Shown here one piece after another: positions 55,964-64,000 of a stretch of 64,000 bases of DNA. The stretch covers positions 62,365-126,364 of the forward strand of contig NZ_JH992923.1 of NCBI RefSeq assembly GCF_000315425.1. The letters are read 5' to 3'. The notes beneath the pieces were generated by a model, which made no database searches, was not told where the DNA came from, and was given only the letters and a program-made list of their open reading frames with translations. The stretch comes from Massilia timonae CCUG 45783 (GTDB lineage: Bacteria; Pseudomonadota; Gammaproteobacteria; Burkholderiales; Burkholderiaceae_D). Both the position numbers and the translations under genes were made by a program. Position 1 is the first letter of the stretch. Each line of letters begins with the position of its first letter.

Positions 55964-58477
55964 ATGGACCAACAAGGTATCTCGCTCCAGCCGCTGGCCA
56001 CGCCAGGCGCGGTGACGAGCTTCTATGCCTACGAGGGCGGCGCGGCGCGCAATGCCGTGCTCGCGGCGCTGGCGCTGCAGCTGGCGGGTGGGGACGCCGA
56101 GGCGCCGGTGCTGGTGATCGACTGGGATCTCGAGGCGCCGGCACTGCATCGCCATTTCGCAGTGCCGGCCGATGAACCGTATGCCGACCTGCCTGTTTCC
56201 CTGCATGGCGCCGGGCCGGCGCCCGCGCACCCGGCGGCGCCTGCGGGCGCGCATGCCACCGACGCCGGCGACGCGGCCCGGCCCGGGCTGCTCGAATTCC
56301 TCGAGGCTTGCCGCGCCCGGCTGCGCAACACCGCCGGCCGCGGCGAGGAGCTGGCCGACCGCGTGATCGACGGCGTCGGCTGGCAGGCCTATCTCGAGCG
56401 CGCCGACGGCCGCCGTCCGCTCTACCTGCTGCGCGCCGGACGCTTCGACGGCAGCTATGCCGAACGCGCCGGCCGGCTCGACTACCCAGCCCTGTTCGAC
56501 GCCTGCCCGGCGCTGTTCCGCCGCTTCGCGGCGCGCCTGGCGCAGCATTTCGGCCACGTGCTGGTCGCCACCGCCGCCGGGCGCTCGGCCGCCGTCAGCG
56601 TGTGCTCGACCCTGGTGCCCGACCGCCTGGTGGGCCTGTTCACGCCGGCGCCGGGCAGCATCGAAGGCATCGAAGGCATGCTGCGGCGCGCCATCGATTA
56701 CCGCTGCACCCACGAAGAAGAACAGCGTCCGCTGCTGCTCTACCCGCTGGCCTGCACGGCCGACGGCGCGCGCAGCGACCCGCATGCGCGCTGGCGGCGC
56801 GGCGATGCGCGCCATGGCCCGGGTTACCAGCCGCGCATCGAGGCGCTGCTGCGCGCCAGCTATGGCTGGTCGCGCGTCAACCTCGACAGCTGGTTCGACG
56901 AGACCCAGCTGGCGCTGGCCGACGCCTTGTCCACCGCCGGCCCGGGCGGCGACCGCCGTGCGCTGGCGCGCCATGCCGCGCTGCTGGCCGAATGGCTGGC
57001 GCCGGGCCGCTTCCCCTGGCAGTCGCTGACCGAAGTGCGCCTGCGCGCGGCGGTCGCGCAGGCCCGCCGCCAGGCCGGCGGCGACGACATCGGCTCACCG
57101 TCGCTGGCCGATCACCTCGGCCGCTTGGGCGAGCTGTGCCGCCGTGAGCGGCGCCGCGACGAAGCCCGCGCCTGCCTCGAAGAAAGCCTGGCCGTGCGCG
57201 AACGCCTGCTTGGCGACGACCATGCGGCCACGCGCCAGGCCCGCGTCGCGCTGGCCGCGCTCCTGCTCGACAGCGGCGTCGTGCAAGAGGCGCGCCGCCA
57301 CTACGACCTGCTGGTCCAGGCCTGCGCGCGCACGGCCGGTCCTGATGCGCCCGAGACGCTGGCGGCGCGCTCGCAGCTGGCGCGGGCGCTGGCCGCGCTG
57401 GGCGAGGGCGAGCGCGCGCTGGCGCTGCACGAGCAGGTGGTGTCCACCTGCGAACGCGCGCTCGGCGCCGAACACCTGGTCACGCTCGACTGCCTCGAAG
57501 ACCTGGCGCATAGCCTGGTGCAGCAGCGCGAATTCGAACGCGCCCGCATCGTGGTCGAACGGGTGCTCGACGCCCGTCGCCGGCGCCAGGGCAGCGAGCA
57601 TGCCGACACCCTGCGTTGCGGCCAGCGGCTGGCGCTGCTGCTGGGCGAGACGGGCGAACTGGGCAACGCGCGGCGCATGCTCGAATCGGTGTTGCGGGCC
57701 CATGAACGTCACGACGGCCTGGACGCCGCCGGCACACTGTCGGCGCGCGAGGCGCTGGCCGAGATCCTGGCGGCGCAGGGCGACCTGGCGGCGGTGCGCA
57801 GCATCCAGGAATCGTTGGCGCGCACGCGCGAGCGGCACCTGGGAGCCGGCCATCCCGAAACGCTCAATATGCAGCTGCGGCTGGCCTCCACCCTGGGCCA
57901 GCAGGGCGAGGCCGAAGCCGCGCGCCGCCTGCGCGAACAGGTGGCCGAGCTGCGCCAGCACTTGCGCGAGGTCGAAGGCGCGCCGCCGTCCGGCGGCGCC
58001 CTGGACGATGCCGTGCAGGTGCAGCTGACACACCAGATGCGGGACCAGATGCGGGCGCACAGCGGGGCATCCGGCTCCAGCCTGTCGCCGGGCGGCGTGG
58101 CGCCCGGCCTGTCATCGTCGCCGCCTGCGGCGGACGGCGTTGCAGCGCACGGACAGCATGAACTTGCGGCGCCGCGCGAGCATGCCGAAACCAGTCATGC
58201 GGCCGACAACCTGGGCCACAAGCTTACCGAGTTGCAGAACCTGATCGACAGCCGCAGTCCTGAAGAAGCCAGGGCGCTGGCCGACAGCCTGCGCACCTCG
58301 GTGCTCAGGCCCAGCGCCGCCCATCCGCTGCGCCGGCGCGGCGCCGCCATGATCAAGCAGGTCTATCTGCAAGAGGGCGACAAGGATGCGCTGTTGTCCT
58401 TCACCCAGGACGAAGTGTCGCTGCTCGAAGGGGCCTTGATCGAGGCGGCGCGCGACAATCCGATGGCGATGCGCTGA
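55964..58477 (+). CDS. KGGVGR-type ATPase with lost catalytic motifs fused to TPRs (TIR partner)
   Basis: 837 residues, start ATG 55964 (GAGGAG 6 bases before). Residues 15-260 match the deviant-Walker ParA/MinD-like group with FYxYKGGVGRTMAL, but the loop reads FYAYEGGAARNAVL (20-33): Lys is Glu24, Gly is Ala28 and Thr is Asn30. Walker B VLVIDWDLEAPALHRHF (49-65) is kept. The later DSRTG motif reads ATAAGRS (202-208), while FTPAPGSIEGI is normal. About six kinesin-light-chain-like TPRs fill 381-662, then a Pro/Ser/Ala linker and a helical C-terminal domain (740-837). It looks like a nucleotide-binding fold that no longer hydrolyses ATP, acting as scaffold or sensor for the TIR protein. Confidence 0.78.
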   Translation: MDQQGISLQPLATPGAVTSFYAYEGGAARNAVLAALALQLAGGDAEAPVLVIDWDLEAPALHRHFAVPADEPYADLPVSLHGAGPAPAHPAAPAGAHATDAGDAARPGLLEFLEACRARLRNTAGRGEELADRVIDGVGWQAYLERADGRRPLYLLRAGRFDGSYAERAGRLDYPALFDACPALFRRFAARLAQHFGHVLVATAAGRSAAVSVCSTLVPDRLVGLFTPAPGSIEGIEGMLRRAIDYRCTHEEEQRPLLLYPLACTADGARSDPHARWRRGDARHGPGYQPRIEALLRASYGWSRVNLDSWFDETQLALADALSTAGPGGDRRALARHAALLAEWLAPGRFPWQSLTEVRLRAAVAQARRQAGGDDIGSPSLADHLGRLGELCRRERRRDEARACLEESLAVRERLLGDDHAATRQARVALAALLLDSGVVQEARRHYDLLVQACARTAGPDAPETLAARSQLARALAALGEGERALALHEQVVSTCERALGAEHLVTLDCLEDLAHSLVQQREFERARIVVERVLDARRRRQGSEHADTLRCGQRLALLLGETGELGNARRMLESVLRAHERHDGLDAAGTLSAREALAEILAAQGDLAAVRSIQESLARTRERHLGAGHPETLNMQLRLASTLGQQGEAEAARRLREQVAELRQHLREVEGAPPSGGALDDAVQVQLTHQMRDQMRAHSGASGSSLSPGGVAPGLSSSPPAADGVAAHGQHELAAPREHAETSHAADNLGHKLTELQNLIDSRSPEEARALADSLRTSVLRPSAAHPLRRRGAAMIKQVYLQEGDKDALLSFTQDEVSLLEGALIEAARDNPMAMR

Positions 58478-58538
58478 CAGCGCGGGGCGGGCGCTGCGCC
58501 AGCCTCGACCCCCGGCATGGTCCGGGCAAGTGCTTGCG

Positions 58539-58594
58539 CCGGCGCCCGTATGCCGGCGCTCGTATGCCGGTGCCCGTATGCCGGCGCCCGTATG
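58539..58594. repeat. Four tandem copies of a 14-bp unit
   Basis: CCGGCGCCCGTATG is repeated four times (58539, 58553, 58567 and 58581), with single changes in copies 2 and 3. The array lies 61 bases after the stop of the TPR gene. It is not in a supported gene. Confidence 0.85.
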
Positions 58595-58647
58595 CCCGGA
58601 TCGCCGGGCGCCGAGCCGCCGACCGGCCCCGCTTGCCCGCAGACCAT

Positions 58648-58727
58648 CAGTCCGCCAGTCCGCCAGTCCGCCAGTCCACCAGTCCACCAGTCCACCAGTC
58701 CACCAGTCCACCAGTCCACCAGTCCAA
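58648..58727. repeat. Ten tandem copies of an 8-bp unit
   Basis: CAGTCCGC three times (58648-58671), CAGTCCAC six times (58672-58719) and a final CAGTCCAA (58720-58727). The two forms are grouped, not mixed, which suggests recent expansion by slippage. Units of 8 bp in direct contact without spacers are unlike CRISPR. Not in a supported gene. Confidence 0.88.
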
Positions 58728-59102
58728 CGGGCCGCCGTCCCGCCGAGCCCTTGCCGCGCCAACTTGTCGACTTGCCAGCCCGGATTCACCGGCCCTGGCT
58801 CGACGGCATCGAACCGACATCCATTGCGCGGCGCCAGTCCACAGCAGCCTGGCCGGCTTCGCATCGCGCTGCGCCGACTTGCCATCGCTACCGCGCCACC
58901 CCCGAATTAACTGCGCGACAAGCAACTTGACAGGACGGCATTGCGTGGTTATCGCCGGGCTTGTCAGCCTGTCCAGTAAACTGTCGCATGGCCGCCGCAC
59001 TGTTATCAGACGGTTCATCGGCCGTCCCGGATTGTGAAATCCAGGCGTGAATTTCTGCTGCCGGGCGTCGATACAGGCGTTGCTTCGGGTAAAATCTCCG
59101 CC
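58728..59102. other. 375-base gap between the repeat array and surE
   Basis: No gene is supported here on either strand. It must carry the surE promoter. No clear box, RNA or attachment site was recognised. Confidence 0.6.
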
Positions 59103-59852
59103 ATGCGAATCTTGATCAGTAACGATGACGGTTATCTGGCGCCTGGGCTGCAGGCGCTGGCGGACGCGCTCGCGCCGATCGCCGACATCGTCGTCGTCGC
59201 ACCCGACAGCAATCGCTCGGGCGCCTCGAATTCGCTGACCCTGGACCGGCCGCTGTCGGTCTACAAATCGGCCAACGGCTTCTATTTCACGAATGGCACG
59301 CCGACTGACTGCGTGCACATCGCCCTGACCGGCATGTCCGATGCGCCGCCTGACCTGGTGGTTTCCGGCATCAATAATGGCCAGAATATGGGCGACGACA
59401 CCCTGTACTCCGGCACCGTCGCCGCCGCCACCGAAGCCTTCCTGTTCGGTCTGCCGGCGATCGCCTTCTCGCAGGTGCACGGTGGCTGGGCCCACGTCGA
59501 TTCGGCCGCCCGCGTCGCGCGCGACATCGTCGAGCGTTTCGCCGCCGGCGGTTTCGACATGCTGCCCAAGCCTTTCCTGCTGAACGTGAACATCCCGAAC
59601 CTGCCGTACGAGGAGATTGGCCCGCTGACCCCGACCCGCCTCGGACGCCGCCACCAGGCCGAGCCCGTGATCCGCGCGCAGGATCCGCGCGGCCGCGAGA
59701 TCTTCTGGATCGGCGCTCCCGGCGCCTGCCGCGACGCCGGCGAGGGCACCGACTTCCACGCGACCGCGCAGGGCCGCGTGTCGATCACGCCGCTGCAGAT
59801 CGACCTGACCCACAAGACCCAGCTGGCCCTGCTGGCGGGAGGGTTGGCATGA
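59103..59852 (+). CDS. surE: 5'/3'-nucleotidase SurE
   Basis: 249 residues. The metal-binding start [23 protein letters not shown] is unmistakable; [21 protein letters not shown] and [26 protein letters not shown] complete the active site. SurE removes phosphate from nucleoside monophosphates and supports stationary-phase survival. Its stop overlaps the pcm start by ATGA; surE-pcm-nlpD-rpoS is the common order in proteobacteria. Confidence 0.96.
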   Translation: MRILISNDDGYLAPGLQALADALAPIADIVVVAPDSNRSGASNSLTLDRPLSVYKSANGFYFTNGTPTDCVHIALTGMSDAPPDLVVSGINNGQNMGDDTLYSGTVAAATEAFLFGLPAIAFSQVHGGWAHVDSAARVARDIVERFAAGGFDMLPKPFLLNVNIPNLPYEEIGPLTPTRLGRRHQAEPVIRAQDPRGREIFWIGAPGACRDAGEGTDFHATAQGRVSITPLQIDLTHKTQLALLAGGLA

Positions 59853-60715
59853 AGGATGCGCGACCGAATTTTCCGCTGCCGCTGTCGTCGGTGACGAGCG
59901 GCGTGCGCAAGCCCGGCACGCCGGCGCCGGTGCAGACGCCGCAGACCGCCACCCGCAACGCCACCACCTATACCGGCGCCAGGACGCCGCCGTCCCCGAG
60001 CCCGGCGCCACGCACGCCAGGCTATGTGCAGGCGGCCAGCAGCGCGCCGGCCGCCCAGCGTTCCGACCTGGCGGCCACCGAGGCGGTGCGCCGCGCGATG
60101 GTGGGCCGCGTCGCGCGCCAGGGCGTGCGCGATCCGCAGGTCCTGATGGCGATGGAAACCGTGCCGCGCCACCTGTTCATCGAGCCGGCGATGTCCGGCC
60201 AGGCGTATGTCGACGCCTCGCTGCCGATCGGCCATAACCAGACGATTTCCCAGCCCTATATCGTCGCCCGCATGATCGAAGCAATGCGCGAAGCGATGCG
60301 TCCCGGCGCCACGCTGGGGAAAGTGCTCGAGATCGGCACCGGCTGCGGCTACCAGGCCGCGGTCCTGTCCTTCGTCGCGAAAGAGGTGTATTCGATCGAG
60401 CGCATCAAGCCCTTGCACGAGCTCGCAAAGACCAATCTGCGGCCGCTGCGGATATCGAACCTGCGTTTGCAGTATGGGGATGGTATGCTAGGCTTGCCGC
60501 AGGTCGCGCCTTTCGATGGCATCATCCTCGCCGCCGCCGGGCTCGAGGTGCCGCGGGCCCTGCTCGAGCAGCTGGCCATCGGCGCGCATCTCGTGGCGCC
60601 GGTCGGCGCCCAGGTGCAGCACCTGCACCGTATTACCCGCACCGGCAAATCCGAGTGGACCAGCGAAACGCTGGAAGCGTGCCACTTCGTGCCGCTGCGC
60701 CCAGGCACCATCTGA
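59849..60715 (+). CDS. pcm: Protein-L-isoaspartate O-methyltransferase with N-terminal extension
   Basis: 288 residues, about 75 more than E. coli Pcm. The first 75 residues are Pro/Ala/Thr-rich and probably disordered. The catalytic part follows: [38 protein letters not shown], then SAM-binding [17 protein letters not shown]. It methylates isoaspartyl residues for repair of aged proteins. The ATGA overlap with surE fixes the start at 59849, so the extension is likely to be made. Confidence 0.94.
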   Translation: MKDARPNFPLPLSSVTSGVRKPGTPAPVQTPQTATRNATTYTGARTPPSPSPAPRTPGYVQAASSAPAAQRSDLAATEAVRRAMVGRVARQGVRDPQVLMAMETVPRHLFIEPAMSGQAYVDASLPIGHNQTISQPYIVARMIEAMREAMRPGATLGKVLEIGTGCGYQAAVLSFVAKEVYSIERIKPLHELAKTNLRPLRISNLRLQYGDGMLGLPQVAPFDGIILAAAGLEVPRALLEQLAIGAHLVAPVGAQVQHLHRITRTGKSEWTSETLEACHFVPLRPGTI

Positions 60716-60764
60716 AAACCCAACAGGGGCCGCCAGGCCCGCCGTACGCCGATAAGACAATAGA

Positions 60765-61631
60765 ATGCCAATGACACAAGCACCGCGTTTAGCCCTCCTG
60801 ACGATCCTCATCGGCCTCGTGGCCGGTTGTTCCACCACCACCCGCCAGGCGCCGGTCGTCGAGCGCCCCGTCACCGCCGCGCCAAGCCGGCCAGCGCCCG
60901 CGCGCGTGGAAGAAGCGCCGAAACAGGACGAGCGCGGCATGTACACCGTGCGCAAGGGCGACACCCTGCTGCGCATCGCGCTCGACTTCGGCCAGAACTA
61001 CCGCGATCTGGTGACCTGGAACAACCTGGCCAATCCGGACGACATCAAGGTCGGCCAGGTATTGCGCGTGACCCAGCCGGAAGGCGAGCGCAGCGCCAAT
61101 GTGCAGACCCAGCCGGTGCCGATGCCGCCGTCGGCCAGCGTGCCGCGCAAGACCGAGCCGCGCGCCGACAAGACCCCTTACAGCGAAGGCAAGGTGGCCA
61201 CCGCCACGCCGCCGGCCACCACCGCGCCGGCCACGCCTGCCGCCCCGGCCGCCAGCGACGAAGCGCGCCTGAGCTGGATGTGGCCTTCGGAAGGCCGCGT
61301 CATCGCCACTTTCGACGATGGCCGCAACAAGGGCATCGACATCGCCGGCAAGATGGGCCAGCCGGTGGTCGCCGCCGGCTCGGGCAAGGTAATGTATGCT
61401 GGCAGCGGCATCCGCGGTTATGGTAATCTCGTCATCGTCAAGCACAGCAACAGCCTGTTGTCCGCCTATGCCCACAACCGCAAGATCGTGGTCAAGGAGG
61501 GCGATAACGTGAGCCGTGGCCAGGTGATCGCCGAGATGGGCGACTCCGACGCCGACGCGGTCAAGTTGCACTTCGAGATTCGTCAGCAGGGCAAGCCGGT
61601 CGACCCGACGAGGTTCTTGCCCGTTCGTTAG
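60765..61631 (+). CDS. nlpD: Lipoprotein NlpD (LysM, degenerate M23 domain)
   Basis: 288 residues. The lipobox is GLVAG-C22. A LysM domain ([29 protein letters not shown], about 60-105) binds peptidoglycan; after a Pro/Ala linker the LytM domain follows ([54 protein letters not shown]). Asn stands where the M23 zinc His before GIDI is expected, so it is an amidase activator, not a peptidase, as in E. coli NlpD. rpoS follows after 7 bases. Confidence 0.94.
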   Translation: MPMTQAPRLALLTILIGLVAGCSTTTRQAPVVERPVTAAPSRPAPARVEEAPKQDERGMYTVRKGDTLLRIALDFGQNYRDLVTWNNLANPDDIKVGQVLRVTQPEGERSANVQTQPVPMPPSASVPRKTEPRADKTPYSEGKVATATPPATTAPATPAAPAASDEARLSWMWPSEGRVIATFDDGRNKGIDIAGKMGQPVVAAGSGKVMYAGSGIRGYGNLVIVKHSNSLLSAYAHNRKIVVKEGDNVSRGQVIAEMGDSDADAVKLHFEIRQQGKPVDPTRFLPVR

Positions 61632-61638
61632 GAACGGT

Positions 61639-62679
61639 ATGACGCAGCCGCCGCACCCGCTGGACCAGGAGGATACGGACGAGTTTCCGGATGAGCCGGA
61701 AAGCGGGCGCGCGCATGCCGACGGCGATCTCGACCATGTCGACCGCGTCGACGGCGCGGGCGGCGCGGCGGGCGAAGAGGCGCTGGCGCGCCACGCCAGC
61801 ATCGACACGGTCGACGAGCTGGGCAAGGTCTTGCAGGCCGAGCTCGCGACCGACACCACCCAGCACTACCTGAACCAGATCGGCGCCAGGCCGCTCCTGA
61901 CGGCCGTCGAAGAAGTCCACTTCGCCACCCTGGCCAAGTCCGGCGACTTCGGCGCGCGCCAGAAGATGATCGAGCATAACCTGCGCCTGGTCGTCTCGAT
62001 CGCCAAGCACTACATCAACCGCGGCGTGGTCCTGCTCGACCTGATCGAGGAGGGCAATATCGGCCTGATGCGCGCCATCGACAAGTTCGAGCCCGAACGC
62101 GGCTTTCGCTTTTCGACCTATGCCACCTGGTGGATCCGCCAGAGCATCGAGCGCGCCATCATGAACCAGGCCCGCACCGTGCGCCTGCCGGTGCACATGG
62201 TGCGCGAGCTCAACGGCGTGCTGCGCGCCAAATACCATCTCGAAGCCCAGAAGCACGACGGCAAGGAAGCCTCGAGCGAGGACATCGCCAGCCTGGTCGG
62301 CCGCCCGGTCGAGGAAGTGCAAGACATATTGACCCTGTCCGAGCACGCGACCTCGCTCGATGCGCCGCTCGACAACGATCCGCAATCGAGCCTGATGGAC
62401 ATGTTGCCCGACGACGGCGAAGGCAGCCCCGACGCCCACGCCGAGCAGCAGGAGGTGGCGCTGCTGGTGCGCGACTGGCTGACCCGGCTGCCGGACAAGC
62501 AGCGCCTGGTCGTCACCCGCCGTTTCGGCCTCGACAACGACGATCCGGCCACCCTGGAAACCCTGGCCGAAGAGATGGGCGTGACGCGCGAGCGGGTGCG
62601 CCAGATCCAGCAGGAAGCGCTGGTCAAGCTCAAGCGCGCGATGGCGGCGCGCGGCGTGGTGCGCGATTCATTGTTGTAA
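61639..62679 (+). CDS. rpoS: RNA polymerase sigma factor RpoS
   Basis: 346 residues. An acidic N-terminal region is followed by region 1.2 ([24 protein letters not shown]), region 2 ([58 protein letters not shown], written in parts: the -10 reading helix is [10 protein letters not shown]), region 3 and region 4 ([22 protein letters not shown]). The Asp-rich N-terminus is longer than in E. coli. It directs stationary-phase and general-stress transcription. A terminator follows. Confidence 0.96.
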   Translation: MTQPPHPLDQEDTDEFPDEPESGRAHADGDLDHVDRVDGAGGAAGEEALARHASIDTVDELGKVLQAELATDTTQHYLNQIGARPLLTAVEEVHFATLAKSGDFGARQKMIEHNLRLVVSIAKHYINRGVVLLDLIEEGNIGLMRAIDKFEPERGFRFSTYATWWIRQSIERAIMNQARTVRLPVHMVRELNGVLRAKYHLEAQKHDGKEASSEDIASLVGRPVEEVQDILTLSEHATSLDAPLDNDPQSSLMDMLPDDGEGSPDAHAEQQEVALLVRDWLTRLPDKQRLVVTRRFGLDNDDPATLETLAEEMGVTRERVRQIQQEALVKLKRAMAARGVVRDSLL

Positions 62680-62732
62680 CGGCAACCCTACCAGGTAGCG
62701 CCCACTTCGATTCCTTGCTATCATGCCCGCCG

Positions 62733-62750
62733 GGCCGTTTCGGCCATTTT
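62733..62750 (+). terminator. Rho-independent terminator after rpoS
   Basis: GGCCG (62733-62737), TTT, CGGCC (62741-62745), then ATTTTTCTTTT. It lies 54 bases after the rpoS stop and 77 before the rlmD start. Confidence 0.8.
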
Positions 62751-62826
62751 TCTTTTATGCGCGGCCTTTGAAGCATGCGCCGCCGGCCGGGGCCGGCTCC
62801 TGCCTTCACTCCACTTTCTCATCACC

Positions 62827-64000
62827 ATGCAAGAAATCTTCATCGACATCAAATCCCTCGACATGGACGGGCGCGGCGTTGGCCACCTCGAAAACGAGGA
62901 CGGCTCGCCAGGCAAGGTGATCTTCGTCGAAGGCGCGCTGCCGGGCGAGCGCGTCAGCTTCGAGACGACGCGCAAGAAAAAGAACTGGGAAGCAGGCCGC
63001 ATGGTCACCCTGCAGCGCGCCTCGTCGATGCGGGTCGAGCCGAAATGCCAGCATTTCGGCTACTGCGGCGGCTGCTCGATGCAGCACCTGGAGCCGAGCG
63101 CGCAGGTGGCGATGAAGGGCCGCGTGCTGGAAGACAACCTGTGGCACCTCGGTAAAGTGAAGGCCGAGATGATCATGCGCCCGATGTATGGCCCGACCTG
63201 GGATTACCGCTATCGCGCGCGCCTGTCGGTGCGCCACGTGGCGAAGAAGGGTGGGGTCCTGGTAGGCTTCCACGAGCGCGCCTCGTCCTATGTGGCCGAC
63301 ATCACCACTTGCGAGATCCTGCCGGACCACGTCGCGCGCCTGCTGGTGCCGCTGCGCGAGCTGGTCGGCGCCCTGTCGATCTACAACCAGATGCCGCAGA
63401 TCGAGGTGGCGATCGGCGAAGAGACCACGGTGCTGGTGCTGCGCATCATGGCGCCGCTCACGCCGGCCGACGAGGTGCTGGTCAAGGCCTTCGCCGACAA
63501 ATGGGAGATCCAGTGGTGGCTGCAGCCGAAGGGCCCGGACACCGCCTATCCGTTCTACCCATTGGGCAAGAAGCTGTATTACACGCTGCCCGAGTTCGGC
63601 ATCCGCATGCCGTTCAAGCCGACCGACTTCACCCAGGTGAACCATCACATCAACCGCGTGCTGGTGTCGAAGGCGCTGCGCCTGCTCGAAGTGCAGCAGG
63701 ACGACCGCGTGGCCGACCTGTTCTGCGGCCTGGGCAACTTCACCCTGCCGCTGGCGACCCAGGCGCGCGAGGTGGTCGGCATCGAAGGCAGCACGGCCCT
63801 CACCACGCGCGCGCTGGACAATGCGAAGGCGAACGGCCTGGCGGAGAAGACCTCGTTCTCGACCCGCAACCTGTTCGAAGTCACCAAGGACGACCTGGTC
63901 GCGCTGGGCAAATTCGATCGCATGCTGATCGACCCGCCGCGCGACGGCGCCATGGCGCTGGCGCTTGCGTTGGCCGAACTGCGCGAGACCCACGAACACC
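62827..64000 (+). CDS. rlmD: 23S rRNA (uracil-5)-methyltransferase RlmD/RumA, C-terminus beyond window
   Basis: 391 codons are visible from the ATG at 62827. An N-terminal TRAM-like domain (IDIKSLDMDGRGVGHLE) precedes the [4Fe-4S] cysteines in PKCQHFGYCGGCSMQHLE and TTCEIL, and the SAM-binding methyltransferase domain (VADLFCGLGNFTLPLA, RMLIDPPRDGA). The catalytic Cys lies beyond the right edge. It methylates U1939-type uracil in 23S rRNA. RlmC or TrmA relatives cannot be strictly excluded, but the Fe-S cysteines favour RlmD. Confidence 0.9.
   Translation, partial: MQEIFIDIKSLDMDGRGVGHLENEDGSPGKVIFVEGALPGERVSFETTRKKKNWEAGRMVTLQRASSMRVEPKCQHFGYCGGCSMQHLEPSAQVAMKGRVLEDNLWHLGKVKAEMIMRPMYGPTWDYRYRARLSVRHVAKKGGVLVGFHERASSYVADITTCEILPDHVARLLVPLRELVGALSIYNQMPQIEVAIGEETTVLVLRIMAPLTPADEVLVKAFADKWEIQWWLQPKGPDTAYPFYPLGKKLYYTLPEFGIRMPFKPTDFTQVNHHINRVLVSKALRLLEVQQDDRVADLFCGLGNFTLPLATQAREVVGIEGSTALTTRALDNAKANGLAEKTSFSTRNLFEVTKDDLVALGKFDRMLIDPPRDGAMALALALAELRETHEH

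Noticed and set aside
58648-58727. CRISPR array
   Set aside because: Units are 8 bp in direct contact with no spacers and no cas gene is present.
58534-59037. Frames through the 58.5-59.0 kb repeat region in several phases
   Set aside because: They exist only because the 8-bp repeat has no stop in any phase; the translated products are repetitive and lack a ribosome binding site.
60765-61631. Active M23 endopeptidase
   Set aside because: The zinc His before GIDI is replaced by Asn and the gene is in the surE-pcm-nlpD-rpoS order, so it is an NlpD-type activator.

Overview
The window looks like a chromosome segment of a high-GC betaproteobacterium of the order Burkholderiales, most likely Oxalobacteraceae (Massilia or a close relative). 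This is inferred from gene order and protein style: acnA, mdh, gntR, sdhCDAB, sdhE and gltA lie in one neighbourhood, surE-pcm-nlpD-rpoS follow the usual order, and the window has an exosortase-type PEP-CTERM protein and a stress protein of the KGG family. No database search was possible, so the taxon is an inference.

Layout. 1-1121: the end of an IS256-family insertion sequence, which has cut a probable type VI secretion lipase effector gene; a PAAR spike protein follows. 1254-13335: TCA-cycle block. acnA, a small secreted protein, a CitE-like lyase and mdh are on the minus strand. They diverge from gntR-sdhCDAB-sdhE-gltA around a perfect 16-bp palindrome. 13412-19814: mixed genes (AraC regulator, PNPOx-like protein, a DsbA with a CGAC active site, rnk behind a long leader that holds a small ORF, gluQ, a CHRD/PEP-CTERM protein, a YetF-like membrane protein). 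19962-36608: a catabolic cluster whose gene set matches the known 5-hydroxymethylfurfural/2-furoate pathway (hmf): GMC oxidase, MFS transporter, three-subunit molybdenum dehydrogenase, CoA ligase, UbiD/UbiX decarboxylase pair, enoyl-CoA hydratase-family protein, aldehyde dehydrogenase, porin and a LysR regulator. The product of that pathway is 2-oxoglutarate, the substrate of the odhA-odhB-lpdA complex encoded 7 kb further on.

36647-42663: a fragmentary membrane protein, a 650-bp stretch without a recognisable gene, a KGG stress protein, and a five-gene operon behind a near-ideal Fur box. That operon (PepSY membrane protein, DUF2271 protein with an ApbE flavinylation motif, DUF4198 protein, ApbE, flavodoxin/FNR reductase) reads as an iron-repressed transmembrane flavin electron chain, probably a ferric reductase. 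42898-49114: sucA (with a structured leader), sucB, a SHOCT-PspC membrane protein and lpdA, closed by a strong hairpin. 49132-55169: zapE, a coiled-coil lipoprotein, a PP2C phosphatase, a YdcH-like protein, a YoaA/DinG helicase and a quinone oxidoreductase.

55347-58477 is the best candidate for an undescribed system: a TIR-domain protein followed 8 bp later by an 837-residue protein. The second protein has the fold signature of the KGGVGR-type ATPases, but its Walker A lysine and its second acidic motif are both gone, and it carries about six kinesin-light-chain-like TPRs. Two tandem-repeat arrays follow it. The window ends with surE, pcm, nlpD, rpoS and a truncated rlmD. No tRNA, rRNA or CRISPR array was seen.
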